This document shows positions 43,094 through 52,274 of a stretch of 64,000 bases of DNA, one piece after another. The translations under genes and the position numbers were made by a program. The notes beneath the pieces are model-generated. The model saw only the letters and a list, made by a program, of their open reading frames with translations. It was not told where the DNA came from and ran no database searches. How positions within the stretch are numbered: the stretch's first letter is position 1; every line of letters begins with the position of its first letter. Origin of the DNA: Pseudonocardia sp. HH130629-09 (lineage in GTDB: Bacteria; Actinomycetota; Actinomycetes; Mycobacteriales; Pseudonocardiaceae); NCBI RefSeq assembly GCF_001294645.1, contig NZ_CP011868.1, forward strand, positions 5,084,001 through 5,148,000, read 5' to 3'.

Positions 43094-44053
43094 TCAACCC
43101 TGGGTGGCGATCTCCCCCGGCGTCGCCGCGACCCGGTTCTCCGCCCGCCGGATCAGCATGATCCCCCCGAGGATCAGCACCCCGCCCGCCACCTGGATCA
43201 GGCTCGGGACCTGCGCGATCAGCACCCAGGCCGCCAGCACCCCGAACATCACCTCGGACAGCCCCACGAACGACGCGACCCGCGTGTCGAGCCGTCGGAT
43301 CGCGATGATCCCCGTGAGGTACGGCAGCACCGTCGCGAGCACGACCAGCATCCCGAGCAGCACCGGCCACGGCACGTCGGTGCCCGCCAGGCTCCCGCTG
43401 GACTCCCCCACGCGCCACGGCGTGATGCCCAGCAGACCGGTCACCGTGAGCGTCACCGCGCCGACGACCATCGCGCCGGAGATCATCAACAGCGGTGGGA
43501 CGCCATCCCGGTCGTCGCCGCCGGGGAGGAGGAAGTAGACGCAGACGCACGCCGCCGAGCCGAGGCCCCACAGGATTCCCGTCAGGTCGACGCGTTGCGG
43601 GCCGAACGGGTCGACGACCAGTACCAGTCCGACCAGCGAGACCAGGCAGCCGACGAGCGTCACCGCCGCCGGGGCGGTCCGGGTCCGCGCCCACGTCCAG
43701 CCGACGAGCAGCACGGGCGCGAGGAACTCCAGCAGCAGCGCGACGCCCACCGACAGGTGCTGCAACGCCTGGAAGAAGCACAGCTGGACACCCGCGACGG
43801 CGGCCAGGCCGTAGAGCAGGACCTTGCGGGCGTTCGGCGCGCTGAGCGGGTACCGGCGCAGCATCACGACCGTCACCGGGAGGAGCAGGACCGCTGCGCC
43901 GGCGATGCGCAGCAACGTCGTGAGCCCGGGCGACCAGCCCGCCTCCAGGAACGCCGCACCGAGCGGTCCGGAGAAGCCGTACGCGGCGGCCGAGACCAGC
44001 GCCCACACCAGCCCGCGGACCACGTGATCCCGTGTCACGACCGAAGCACCCAT
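43094..44053 (-). CDS. EamA/DMT-family transporter (RhaT-like)
   Basis: The 319-residue protein has ten helices in two EamA repeats: WALVSAAAYGFSGPLGAAFLEAG, GVALLLEFLAPVLLVG at the end of the first repeat, and AIRRLDTRVASFVGLSEVMFGVLAAW, LIQVAGGVLILGGIML in the second. It would export a metabolite or amino acid. The ATG at 44053 is 25 bases from the divergent CGNR regulator start, a frequent pairing in actinobacteria, and it is probably controlled by that regulator. Confidence 0.9.
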   Translation of the reverse strand: MGASVVTRDHVVRGLVWALVSAAAYGFSGPLGAAFLEAGWSPGLTTLLRIAGAAVLLLPVTVVMLRRYPLSAPNARKVLLYGLAAVAGVQLCFFQALQHLSVGVALLLEFLAPVLLVGWTWARTRTAPAAVTLVGCLVSLVGLVLVVDPFGPQRVDLTGILWGLGSAACVCVYFLLPGGDDRDGVPPLLMISGAMVVGAVTLTVTGLLGITPWRVGESSGSLAGTDVPWPVLLGMLVVLATVLPYLTGIIAIRRLDTRVASFVGLSEVMFGVLAAWVLIAQVPSLIQVAGGVLILGGIMLIRRAENRVAATPGEIATQG

Positions 44054-44078
44054 AGACTCCTGACACTAGGAACCGACC

Positions 44079-44726
44079 ATGTCAGGGGTCAACATGGAAT
44101 TCGCCCATGACACCCAGGTGCTGCTCGCGGCGGCCGCGGCACTGGTGAACACCCGTCGGGCCGACCCGGACCCGCTCGACGACGTGCCGGGCTTCGCCGC
44201 ATGGCTGGCCGAGCAGCCGTACTCGGGGCGCCGCGCCGGCTCCGACGACGAGCGCCGGGCCGTCCGGGTGCTCCGCGAGCGGCTGGCCGGGCTGTGGCCC
44301 GCCCACGGCGAGGACGACGGCCCCGACCGCGACGGCACCGTCACCCTGGTCAACGCCATCCTCGCCGAGACCGACGCGCGCCCGCACCTCGCACGGCACG
44401 ACGGCTGGGACTGGCACCTGCACGTCACCCCGCAGGACGCCCCGCTGGCGGATCGGATGGGCGCGGAGATCGCGATGTCGGTCGTCGACCTGGTGCGCCG
44501 CGACGACCTGTCCCGGCTGCGCCGCTGCGCCGCCGAGGACTGCGACGCCGTGCTGGTCGACCTGTCCCGCAACCGTTCCAAGCGCTTCTGCGACACCGGC
44601 AACTGCGCGAACCGCGCGCACGTCGCCGCCTACCGCGCCCGCCGCGCCACCCGTTCCTCCGAGTGCCCTTCCTCCGGCGCTGGCGGGCCGGGGCGGGTCA
44701 GCTCCGGGCCGTCAGGTGCTCGGTGA
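44079..44726 (+). CDS. CGNR zinc-finger transcriptional regulator (ABATE domain)
   Basis: The 215-residue protein has the N-terminal ABATE domain and a C-terminal zinc finger CAAEDCDAVLVDL then RSKRFCDTGNCANRAHVAAYR. The usual CGNR is CANR here. An alternative start is ATG 44094. Its tail overlaps the convergent hydrolase gene by 29 bases. It probably controls the divergent EamA transporter; only the very short 25-base intergenic region is available for its site. Confidence 0.87.
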   Translation: MSGVNMEFAHDTQVLLAAAAALVNTRRADPDPLDDVPGFAAWLAEQPYSGRRAGSDDERRAVRVLRERLAGLWPAHGEDDGPDRDGTVTLVNAILAETDARPHLARHDGWDWHLHVTPQDAPLADRMGAEIAMSVVDLVRRDDLSRLRRCAAEDCDAVLVDLSRNRSKRFCDTGNCANRAHVAAYRARRATRSSECPSSGAGGPGRVSSGPSGAR

Positions 44727-45468
44727 GCAGGGCGTTCACCTCGTCGGGGCGCTCGTAGTTCAGCAGGTGGGCCGAGTCGGCGACCTCGGCGTATCGGGCG
44801 CCGGGGATCGCGTCGGCGATCTCGTGCAGCGACGACGGCGGCGTCGCCGGGTCGTCCGCTCCCGCCACGGCGAGTGCCGGCACCGACACCCCGCCCAGCT
44901 CGGCGCGGATGTCGAAGGCGCCGATGGCGGCGCAGCAGGCGGCGTAGCTCTCGTCGTCGGAGGCGCGCAGCATGTCCAGCAGCCGCTGCTCTCCGGCCGG
45001 GTCGCGCTGCGCCCAGGACTCGACGTACCAGGTCCCGGGGCGGGAGCCGACCATCGCGGCGGTGCCGTCCGCCCGCACGGTCGCCGCGCGCTGCGGCCAC
45101 GAGTCCGGGTTCGGGAAGCGCGCCGCCGTCGCCAGGACCGCGATGCTGCGCACCCGTTCTCCGCCGTGCACGCCGAGCCACTGGCCGATCGCCCCGCCGA
45201 TCGAGACGCCGACGTAGTGGAAGTCCGCGATCCCGGCGGCATCGGCGGCGGCGAGCGCGCCGCGGCCGAGGGCGGCGATCGTCAGGTCACCGGTGACGGG
45301 GGCCGAGTCGCCGTGGCCGGGCAGGTCGAACCGGACGCAGCGGAAGCGGTCGGACAGGGCCGCCACCTGGGCGTCGAACAGATGCAGGTCGGTACCCAGC
45401 GACGGGCCGAACAGCACCGCCGGTGCGTCGGCCGGACCGTCCACGACGTGGTGCAGATCGAGTGCCAT
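44698..45468 (-). CDS. Alpha/beta hydrolase (3-oxoadipate enol-lactonase-like)
   Basis: The 256-residue hydrolase has the nucleophile elbow VGVSIGG (Ser89), the oxyanion part FGPSLGTDLHLFD, FDLPGHGDS, the acid in GADDPATPP and His in DSAHLLNYE. It resembles PcaD, which opens the enol-lactone in the beta-ketoadipate pathway, but no pca gene is near. ATG 45468 is 97 bases from the divergent aldehyde dehydrogenase. Together they could degrade a lactone or ester and its aldehyde. Confidence 0.82.
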   Translation of the reverse strand: MALDLHHVVDGPADAPAVLFGPSLGTDLHLFDAQVAALSDRFRCVRFDLPGHGDSAPVTGDLTIAALGRGALAAADAAGIADFHYVGVSIGGAIGQWLGVHGGERVRSIAVLATAARFPNPDSWPQRAATVRADGTAAMVGSRPGTWYVESWAQRDPAGEQRLLDMLRASDDESYAACCAAIGAFDIRAELGGVSVPALAVAGADDPATPPSSLHEIADAIPGARYAEVADSAHLLNYERPDEVNALLTEHLTARS

Positions 45469-45565
45469 GTGCCCATCCTGCACCGGCTGCGAATCGCGGC
45501 CCGGGTTCGTAGGGTCCTCGACGAGGACGTGTGCGCCACAGGAGCCGCTGGAGAGAGGACCGTCC

Positions 45566-47041
45566 ATGGCCGAGCTCGAGACGTTCAGGATGCTGATCGG
45601 CGGGAAGCCGTCCGACGCGGCGTCCGGCCGCACCTTCGAGACGCAGAACCCGTTCACCGGAGCGCCCTGGGCGACCGTGCCGGACTGCGGCCCCGACGAC
45701 GTCGACGCCGCCGTCGACGCCGCCCGCACCGCGCTCGACGGCGAGTGGGGCGCGATGACCCCGTTCGGCCGCGCCGCCTGCCTGCGCCGGCTGGGCGACC
45801 TGATCACCGAGAACGCCGAGGCGCTGGCCCGGACCGAGGTCAGCGACTCCGGGAAGCTGTACCGGGAGATGATCGGCCAGCTGGGCGGTCTCGGCGGCTG
45901 GTACCAGTACTACGCCGGGATCGCCCCGACGATCGAGGGCCGCCAGATCCCCACGCCGAACCCGAACTACCTGGTCTACACGCGCAAGGTACCGGTCGGC
46001 GTCGTCGCGGCGATCACGCCGTGGAACTCCCCGCTGCTGCTGATGACCTGGAAGGTCGCACCCGCGCTGGCCGCGGGCTGCACGATCGTCGTGAAGCCGT
46101 CGGAGCACGCGCCCGCCTCGACGCTGAAGTGGGCCGAGCTGATCGAGAAGGCCGGGATCCCGGCCGGCGTGGTCAACGTCGTCACCACGAACGACCGGGA
46201 CACCGCCGCACACCTGGCCGGGCACCCGGGCGTCGACAAGGTCGCGTTCACCGGCTCCACGGCGACCGGACGGTCGATCGCGAAGGCGGCCGCCGAGAAC
46301 CTGAACACGGTCACCCTGGAGCTGGGTGGCAAGTCCCCGCAGGTCGTGTTCCCCGACGCCGACCTGGAGGCCGCCGCGAACGGGATCGTCGCCGGCGTGT
46401 TCGCCGCGACCGGCCAGACCTGCATGGCGGGGTCGCGGCTGATCGTGCACGCCGACGTCCACGACCAGCTCGTCCGGCTCGTCGCCGAGCGCGCGGCGAC
46501 GATCACCCTCGGCGACCCGAACGCCGAGGACACCGAGATGGGTCCCGTCGCGAACGGGACGCAGTACGAGAAGGTGCTCGGCTACCTGGAGACGGCGAAG
46601 GCGGAGGGCAACACCGTCGCCTACGGCGGGGCCGCCGAGTCCGGCCTGGGTGGCTACTTCGTGCAGCCGACCGTGATCACCGGGGTGACGCCCGAGTCCA
46701 CGGTCTACCGGGAGGAGGTGTTCGGCCCGGTGCTCGCGGCGCTGAGGTTCACCGACGAGGACGAGGCGGTGACGCTCGCCAACGACACCCCCTACGGCCT
46801 GGCCGGTGCGGTGTGGACGAAGGACGTGCACCGTGCGCACCGGGTCGCGGGGAGGATCCGCGCCGGGACGGTGTGGATCAACGCCTACCGGGTGGTGGCG
46901 CCGAGCGTCCCGTTCGGCGGGTTCGGGCACTCCGGGCTCGGCCGGGAGAACGGCGTCGCAGCCGTCGAGGAGTACCTGGAGAACAAGTCGGTGTGGGTGG
47001 AGCTGACCGGCGGCACCCGCGACCCGTTCACCCTCGGCTGA
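45566..47041 (+). CDS. NAD(P)-dependent aldehyde dehydrogenase
   Basis: The 491-residue enzyme has all family residues: TPWNSPLLL, KPSEHAP, FTGSTATGR, Glu252 in LELGGKSP, the nucleophile Cys286 in GQTCMAG, and EEVFGPVL, NDTPYGLAG, PFGGFGHSG. It resembles betaine- or hydroxymuconic-semialdehyde-type dehydrogenases. AGAGAGGAC precedes the ATG. A strong hairpin follows it. It is divergent from the hydrolase. Confidence 0.93.
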   Translation: MAELETFRMLIGGKPSDAASGRTFETQNPFTGAPWATVPDCGPDDVDAAVDAARTALDGEWGAMTPFGRAACLRRLGDLITENAEALARTEVSDSGKLYREMIGQLGGLGGWYQYYAGIAPTIEGRQIPTPNPNYLVYTRKVPVGVVAAITPWNSPLLLMTWKVAPALAAGCTIVVKPSEHAPASTLKWAELIEKAGIPAGVVNVVTTNDRDTAAHLAGHPGVDKVAFTGSTATGRSIAKAAAENLNTVTLELGGKSPQVVFPDADLEAAANGIVAGVFAATGQTCMAGSRLIVHADVHDQLVRLVAERAATITLGDPNAEDTEMGPVANGTQYEKVLGYLETAKAEGNTVAYGGAAESGLGGYFVQPTVITGVTPESTVYREEVFGPVLAALRFTDEDEAVTLANDTPYGLAGAVWTKDVHRAHRVAGRIRAGTVWINAYRVVAPSVPFGGFGHSGLGRENGVAAVEEYLENKSVWVELTGGTRDPFTLG

Positions 47042-47068
47042 GGCCGGGCTCCGATTCCGGGGATGTGC

Positions 47069-47108
47069 GACCGCCGTGCCCGGGGTCGAGGTCCCGGGCA
47101 CGGCGGTC
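47069..47108 (+). terminator. Strong hairpin after the aldehyde dehydrogenase gene
   Basis: GACCGCCGTGCCCGGG pairs perfectly over 16 bases with CCCGGGCACGGCGGTC around an eight-base loop. The rest of the 369-base gap (47042-47410) holds nothing else that I recognise. Confidence 0.85.
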
Positions 47109-47410
47109 CTCCGGCGCCGCGGGCGGGACGCGCGGGCCCGGCGACGGGGAGCGTCGCCGGATCCGGCGGCCACGTCGTGCGGCGTGGAGGTCGGGGAGCG
47201 ACCACGGAACCGATGCGGACAGCACGCTACGACCGGCGGCGGCCGCCGTTCGCGGACTGAGTCCCCCGACCGGTGGACGGACCCGCGAGCGCGACGGGCG
47301 GGAAAGCGTTCCGCCGTCCGGAGCAGTCGGACCCGTCGGTCGCGCGCGGGGCTCTCAGCGGCCGCCGGACAGCCCGCTCCCGGGTGACAGCGGTCGGCAC
47401 CTCGGCGCCG

Positions 47411-47830
47411 TCAGGCCAGGACCACCTGCCCGCTCTCGACCCGCACCGGTCGCGAGGTGAGCGGTGCCCGGGCGGGTCCGTCGAGCGGGGCCCCGTCGGA
47501 GACGGCGAACAGGCTGCCGTGGCAGGGGCAGGAGATGCCGGCCCCGGAGACCTGGTCGACGAGGCAGCCCTGGTGCGGGCAGGTCGCGTCGAAGGCCAGG
47601 ACGGTGTTCGCGTCCGGGCGGGTCACGACGACCCGCTGCTCGGCGAAGACCCGCCCGCCGCCGACCGGGACGTCGTCGACGGCGGCGAGTCCGGCGGGCA
47701 CCGGGGCGGCGGCGCTGCTCGGCGCGGGCGCCGGAGTGGTCGGCTCGGGTGTGGGGGTGGACGGTCCGGGCGCGGCGGGGGCCGCATCCGCGCCGGTCGA
47801 ACAGCAGCCGGGGGCTCGACCGGTGGGAAG
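47411..47830 (-). pseudogene. Rieske [2Fe-2S] lipoprotein with damaged 5' end
   Basis: The Rieske domain is intact: CPHQGC and CPCHGS, spaced normally, with PVRVESGQVVLA at the end. In frame upstream is a Pro/Thr-rich linker and GCCSTGAD, which looks like a lipobox. However, no signal peptide or start codon precedes it in this frame; the next possible upstream codon is CTG at 47938, within the SMR gene. RRVAAGVAVT in another frame (about 47840-47870) may be the lost signal part. GTG 47701 could only make a 96-residue cytoplasmic protein. A frameshift near 47820 is likely. Confidence 0.65.
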
Positions 47831-47934
47831 GGAGTCACGGCCACCCCTGCAGCGACGCGTCGGACCCCAGACGATCGAGGTGGGACCGCGACCGACGCCG
47901 AGCCGCGGGCGGCAGGTCGGCGTCGGTCGACCGT

Positions 47935-48258
47935 TCAGTGTGCGGCGCCGAGCTCGAGTGCCAGCACCCCGGTGACGACCAGGGCGATGCCGCCGTACTG
48001 CACCGGGGTCAGGGTGTCACCGAGGAACACCGCGCCGATGATCGCGACCAGCGCCACCCCGGCGGCCGCCCAGATCCCGTAGGCGAGCCCGACCGGGATC
48101 CCGGCTTTGAGCACCAGGGACAGCAGGCCGAACGCGCCGATGTACCCGGTCACCACCAGGACCGACGGGACGAGCCGGCTGAAACCCTCGGACAGCCGCA
48201 GGTTGATCGTGGCGAGCACCTCGAGGGCGATCGCACCGGCGAGGAGCAGGTAGGGCAC
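47935..48258 (-). CDS. SMR-family multidrug efflux protein (EmrE/Mmr-like)
   Basis: The 107-residue four-helix pump carries Glu13 in the first helix (AIALEVLAT). LSEGFSRLVPS follows, and GLAYGIWAAAGVALVAIIG is typical of multidrug rather than guanidinium members. It works as an antiparallel dimer driven by protons. Its start is three bases after the stop of the S9 peptidase gene, so the two are co-transcribed. Confidence 0.9.
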   Translation of the reverse strand: MPYLLLAGAIALEVLATINLRLSEGFSRLVPSVLVVTGYIGAFGLLSLVLKAGIPVGLAYGIWAAAGVALVAIIGAVFLGDTLTPVQYGGIALVVTGVLALELGAAH

Positions 48259-48261
48259 GGG

Positions 48262-50181
48262 TCAGTCCTGCTCGGCGGTGTGGCCGCCGAGGTGGCGGGC
48301 GAGGAACCGCTCCAGGGTGCGGTAGAGCTCGATGTTGCTGTCGGGGTTGACGAACCAGTGCCCCTCCCGCTCGTTGACCAGGTACTCCACCTCGGCGCCG
48401 CGGGCGCGCAGCGCCTCGGCGACCCGGTCGGAGTTGCTGCGGTGCACGCGGACGTCGTTGGCGCCGTGGATCAGCAGCATCGGGGCGGTGATGTCGTCGA
48501 CCCGGCTGATGGGGGAGCGGGCGAGCATGTCGGCCTCCTGGGCCGGGTCGCCGGGGTCCCCGATGTAGCGGCCGTAGCTGTTGACCACGCCCCTGCGGAC
48601 GAAGGGGGCGACCCGCCGCGCGAGGTCGGCGAGGTCGGACATGCCGGTGTAGCTGACCGCGGCGGCGAAGCGGTCCGGGGTGAACGCGGCCCCGACGAGC
48701 GCGGCGTAGCCGCCGTAGGAGCACCCGTAGATCGCGACGCGGTCGGGGTCGGTGCAGCCCTGCGCGATCATCCGGTCCAGGGCGTCGATGTGCATGCGGC
48801 CGGCGAACTCGCCGATCGCGGCCTGGGTGAAGGCCTTGCCGTAGCCGGTGGAGCCGCGGAAGTTCACCTGCAGCACGGCGTAGCCGCGGTTGGCCAGGAG
48901 CTGGACCTCGGGGTCGTAGCCCCAGCTGTCGCGGTACCAGGGTCCGCCGTGCAGCAGCACCACGGTCGGTAGGTTCCGGGGCTCCACCCCGACCGGCAGC
49001 GTCAGGTGGCAGGGCAGGTCCAGGCCGTCGCGCGAGCGGACGGTGACCGGGGTGACCGGCGCCAGCCGGGCCGGGTCGAGGTCGGGGTGGGTGCGGAACA
49101 GGCGCCGCGCGGTGCCGGTGGTGTGGTCGTAGGACCAGGTGGCGCGGTGGTCGCGGTCGTGGGTGAAGTCCACGACCCAGCGCCGGGCGGTGTCGTCGCA
49201 GGACACGTGGGCGAGGTCGCCGTCCGACAGCTCGGCCAGCCGGGGCAGGACCTCGGCGAAGTGCGGGTCGAGGGCGTGGATCACCTGGCGTTCACCGAGG
49301 TAACGGGCGCCGAGCAACTCCCCGGTCGCCGGGTGCACGATCAGCGACGACGGGAAGCGGGCGTCGACCTCGGGGCGCGGGGTGTCCAGGTCGAACACCG
49401 GGTGGCTGTCCACCCCGGTCTGCTCACCGGTGTCCAGGTCGAGCCGGACCAGGCGGGTGCGGTCCGAGCCGCGGGGCGACCCGATCCACAGCCCCGAGCC
49501 GTCCGGGGTGGGGACGCACGGCACGGGACCGAAGGGGTGGTCGAGGCCGGAGAACCGCCCGACCGTCCGGATCCCGTCGGCGGTCCGTTCCGAGAGCCGG
49601 TGGGTGCCGTCCCCGTCGATGCCGACATCGAGGACCCGCCCGGTCGGTGTGCGCAGCCAGCCGGTGGTGTCGCCGGTGCTCTCGGCGACCGGGGTCGATC
49701 GGCCGGTGTCGAGGTCGACCTCGATCAGGTCGATCAGGTCCGGGCGGCGTGGGTTGAGCTGGACGAAGACCGAGGTGGGCCGGTCGGCGCAGAACTGGGT
49801 GCCCAGCACGCGCACACCCGGCGCGGGGGTGAGGTCCACTGCGGGTTCGTCCGGCCGGCCGGGGTCGACGCGCATCAGGTGATGGTTCTCGTCGCCGTCG
49901 GAGTCCTGCAGATAGAGCAGGTAGCGCGAGTCGGGGCTCCAGAAGAACGTGTCGATGCTGCGGTGGTCGTCGGAGGTGAGCCGACGGGCGGCCGGGTCGT
50001 CCGGGGAGTCGGTGTCGGGCCAGTGCCCGTCCAGGTCGCGGACGAACACGTTGAGCCGGTCCCGCCACGGGGCGAGGTAGGCGACGGTCGTGCCGTCCGG
50101 GGAGAGCCGGGCCCCGATGCGGGCGGGCGGGGCGAAGAACTGCTCGACGGTGATCAGGTCGGGTGCTGCGGTCGTCGTCAT
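48262..50181 (-). CDS. S9-family prolyl oligopeptidase-like peptidase
   Basis: The 639-residue protein has an N-terminal beta-propeller (about 25-365) and a C-terminal alpha/beta hydrolase domain. Catalytic residues: Ser in YGCSYGGYA, Asp in HGANDVRV and His in EREGHWF. LHGGPWYRDSWGYDPEVQ holds the oxyanion site. It would cleave short peptides or acylated amino acids. There is no signal peptide, so it is intracellular. The ATG at 50181 begins MTTTAAPDLITVEQFF. The SMR pump follows directly. Confidence 0.92.
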   Translation of the reverse strand: MTTTAAPDLITVEQFFAPPARIGARLSPDGTTVAYLAPWRDRLNVFVRDLDGHWPDTDSPDDPAARRLTSDDHRSIDTFFWSPDSRYLLYLQDSDGDENHHLMRVDPGRPDEPAVDLTPAPGVRVLGTQFCADRPTSVFVQLNPRRPDLIDLIEVDLDTGRSTPVAESTGDTTGWLRTPTGRVLDVGIDGDGTHRLSERTADGIRTVGRFSGLDHPFGPVPCVPTPDGSGLWIGSPRGSDRTRLVRLDLDTGEQTGVDSHPVFDLDTPRPEVDARFPSSLIVHPATGELLGARYLGERQVIHALDPHFAEVLPRLAELSDGDLAHVSCDDTARRWVVDFTHDRDHRATWSYDHTTGTARRLFRTHPDLDPARLAPVTPVTVRSRDGLDLPCHLTLPVGVEPRNLPTVVLLHGGPWYRDSWGYDPEVQLLANRGYAVLQVNFRGSTGYGKAFTQAAIGEFAGRMHIDALDRMIAQGCTDPDRVAIYGCSYGGYAALVGAAFTPDRFAAAVSYTGMSDLADLARRVAPFVRRGVVNSYGRYIGDPGDPAQEADMLARSPISRVDDITAPMLLIHGANDVRVHRSNSDRVAEALRARGAEVEYLVNEREGHWFVNPDSNIELYRTLERFLARHLGGHTAEQD

Positions 50182-50389
50182 GGCGGACCTTCGGGGTCGC
50201 GGGGCGGGCACCCTGGATTCGAATCGGTGCCGTCGCGGCCGGGTCAAGACCTGCCGGTGTGACGTCGGCCATCGGGCCCGTCGCGCCGACGCTCGGGGTC
50301 GCGGCGGCGACCTGAGCGGGGTCGGTCCGGTGCCCGGCGGCCGAGGTGCTCGGCCGGCCGGGCGGTGCGAGGTCGTCCGACACGCGCCC

Positions 50390-50640
50390 TCACGCGTGCG
50401 CGGTGAAGTGCCCGTCGTGGGCCTGGCGCAGCCGGTACTTCAGGACCTTCCCGCCGACGGTCTCGGGCAGGGAGTCGACGAACAGCACGTCCTTCGGGCA
50501 CTCGAAGCCGGCCAGCGTCGCGCGGCAGTGCTCCATCAGCTCCCCGGCGGTCGTGCGGCAGCCCGACCACCGCGGCCCTCGCGACGCCGGGGTGGGTCGC
50601 CAGCACCGACTCCACACGCCCTCCGTGCACGGGGTTGGAT
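50390..50640 (-). pseudogene. 3' remnant of an acyl-CoA synthetase/AMP-ligase
   Basis: Only the end of the C-terminal domain is present, in two frames: VESVLATHPGVARAAVVGLPHD (about 50550-50620), then GELMEHCRATLAGFECPKDVLFVDSLPETVGGKVLKYRLR with the catalytic Lys in GGKVLK. About 20 residues between are deleted with loss of frame. The large N-terminal domain is absent; unrelated sequence begins beyond about 50640. Not functional. Confidence 0.75.
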
Positions 50641-50727
50641 CTCACCGGTCCAGGCAGTGGGCGGAGATCATAGCGCTGGATCCACCGGGGGCACCGGGGT
50701 CGTCGCAGCGGCGGGGCGACGGGGTGA

Positions 50728-51400
50728 CTACTCGTTGATCCTGATCCAGTACTGCTCGAGCGCGGCGTCGAGCCCGAGATGTTCTTGTCTGCCGGCAACG
50801 GCAACAGCAGCCGATGTGACCGCATCCTGGTCCAGGCCCTCACCGTGAAGGAAGAACCGCATCCCATCCGACGGCGGGTAAATCTCATCCTCTCCGGCAT
50901 CGGGCACGGTTCCGTCCCGGCGTCGAGTCCCGCTGCGGTTGGCGAACACCGATCCCATGCGGTGCAGCCACCGGTAGGGCTCGAGGTGTACTCGGTCCTT
51001 CTCGAACACCTGCGCCCAGTCCTCGCTGGCCAGAGCCAGGCCGTCGGGGGGTCCTGGTCGGCCTGCTGGTACCGGAACAGCACGTAGAGGTACGCGGCGA
51101 TCTCGTCTGGGGTCAGGACGTGCACCCAGCCGTTGGTGAAGAACGTCGCCGGGACCGAGATCGTCGTCTTGCGGGGACCGGGGTAGCTGTAGGGGACGAT
51201 CGGTTCGCCGGCCAGGACGGACTCGGTGCTGAGCCGGAAGCGCTCGTGTCGGCCGCGTGGTCGTGACCTATCGAGTTCGACTTGCCGAACTTCTCGAGGC
51301 GGTCAAGGGCTTGGCGGAGCTGGTCGGTCTGGTTGACCTTCTCGCGGCGCGGCGCCCGTGGACCATCCGGACTGCGGGACGTCACCGGCGGCCCGGCGCG
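50728..51400 (-). pseudogene. Degraded gene of unknown family (possible winged-helix protein)
   Basis: Three frames read together give a plausible protein of about 220 residues: TDQLRQALDRLEKFGK, then RHERFRLSTESVLAGEP, YPGPRKTTISVPATFFTNGWVHVLTPDEIAAYLYVLFRYQQADQD, then WAQVFEKDRVHLEPYRWLHRMGSVFANR and, to the stop at 50728, MRFFLHGEGLDQDAV. Frame changes are near 51275 and in a run of six G at about 51055, where one more base would restore it. FFTNGWVHVLTPDEIA resembles a helix-turn-helix entry. I recognise no family. Confidence 0.5.
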
Positions 51401-51732
51401 GGCGGCCGGGACGGGTGGTCCCGGCGTCCCGCGCCGGGCGGCGCGGCGTGGTGACCCCCCTGGGCGCCCGAACCGCCGCCCGGGGGCGGGGTGAGCGGGC
51501 CGGTCGGGGTGAACAGGTCCCCCGCGACGGCGTCGCGGCGCCGGTCGGCGGTGCCCGCCCACCGGTCCGCGGCCGTGTCGGGGTCGTGATCGGGTGCCCG
51601 GGACGGCTCCGGGACGGCGGCCCAGCCGCCGCTGTGCTCGGGGCCGCGGGGGTTCGGGATGTCCGCGGGGACCGGGGCGAACCCGACCGGGTCGGTGAGG
51701 TCGCGGTCCGCGTGCCGCGAGCGGGGGGACAT
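51382..51732 (-). CDS. Hypothetical Pro/Asp-rich protein, last gene of the flavocytochrome operon
   Basis: The 116-residue product begins MSPRSRHADRDLTDPVGFAPVPADIPNPRG and stays polar, rich in Pro, Arg, Asp and Gly, without helix or signal. I recognise no family, and its end lies in the debris zone, so it may be cut short. The start ATG overlaps the TGA of the preceding gene by one base (TGATG), which supports its being translated. Confidence 0.5.
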   Translation of the reverse strand: MSPRSRHADRDLTDPVGFAPVPADIPNPRGPEHSGGWAAVPEPSRAPDHDPDTAADRWAGTADRRRDAVAGDLFTPTGPLTPPPGGGSGAQGGHHAAPPGAGRRDHPSRPPAPGRR

Positions 51733-52247
51733 CAGTACCCACCGCCGTAGCCGCTGCCGCCGGTGGCCGGGGCCTCGGCGGGCGCGGGGGCCGGTGCGGG
51801 TGCCGGGTCGGACGCGTCGGTCCGGGCCGCGGTGAACTCCCAGGACCGCACGTCGGCGCGGGCGGTGCCGGTGGCGACGCCGTCGGCGACGGTGTACACG
51901 ACCTCCGCGCCGTTCTTGCCGGTCAGGCGGGTGGTACCGCTGGGGGTGGCGGTGCCCGTCGTCCAGGACTCGACGCCGCGGTTGTCGCAGACGTAGGCCT
52001 TCACCGCGCCGTCGGTGACCCAGCTGTCGACGGTGACCGTCCCGTTCGTCGACCGGCCCGTGTAGGCGACCGTGCCGGTCGCGGCCGGTGCCGGGGCGAC
52101 CGTCGGAGCGGGCGCCGCCGGGAGGGCGAGCGAGCCCGCCGCCTGGTCGACGGCGGCGGGAGCCGCTGCGGGCAGCGGTTCCGGTTCCGCGGTGAGCACG
52201 ACGTTGGCCGTCGCGGCCCCGGCGGCGACCGCGCCGACCGCGGCCAT
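51732..52247 (-). CDS. Exported protein of unknown function
   Basis: The 171-residue product starts with a hydrophobic stretch (MAAVGAVAAGAATANVVLTAEP), preceded in the same frame by TLRPLLT without a standard start. The mature part has an Ala/Pro linker, then a beta-rich domain of about 90 residues (VAYTGRSTNGTVTVDSWVTDGAVKAYVC to WEFTAAR) and an Ala-Pro-Gly tail ending GSGYGGGY. It begins 27 bases after the preceding gene. No catalytic motif is seen. Probably anchored to or released from the cell surface. Confidence 0.65.
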   Translation of the reverse strand: MAAVGAVAAGAATANVVLTAEPEPLPAAAPAAVDQAAGSLALPAAPAPTVAPAPAATGTVAYTGRSTNGTVTVDSWVTDGAVKAYVCDNRGVESWTTGTATPSGTTRLTGKNGAEVVYTVADGVATGTARADVRSWEFTAARTDASDPAPAPAPAPAEAPATGGSGYGGGY

Positions 52248-52274
52248 GGTCAGGAGGGGCCGGAGAGTCGCATG

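Noticed and set aside
44716..47460. Open frame of 914 codons on the plus strand
   Set aside because: It overlaps the hydrolase (antisense) and the aldehyde dehydrogenase (other frame) and has no domain of its own.
50205..50235. tRNA-like GGATTCGAATC sequence
   Set aside because: The surrounding bases do not give acceptor or anticodon stems.
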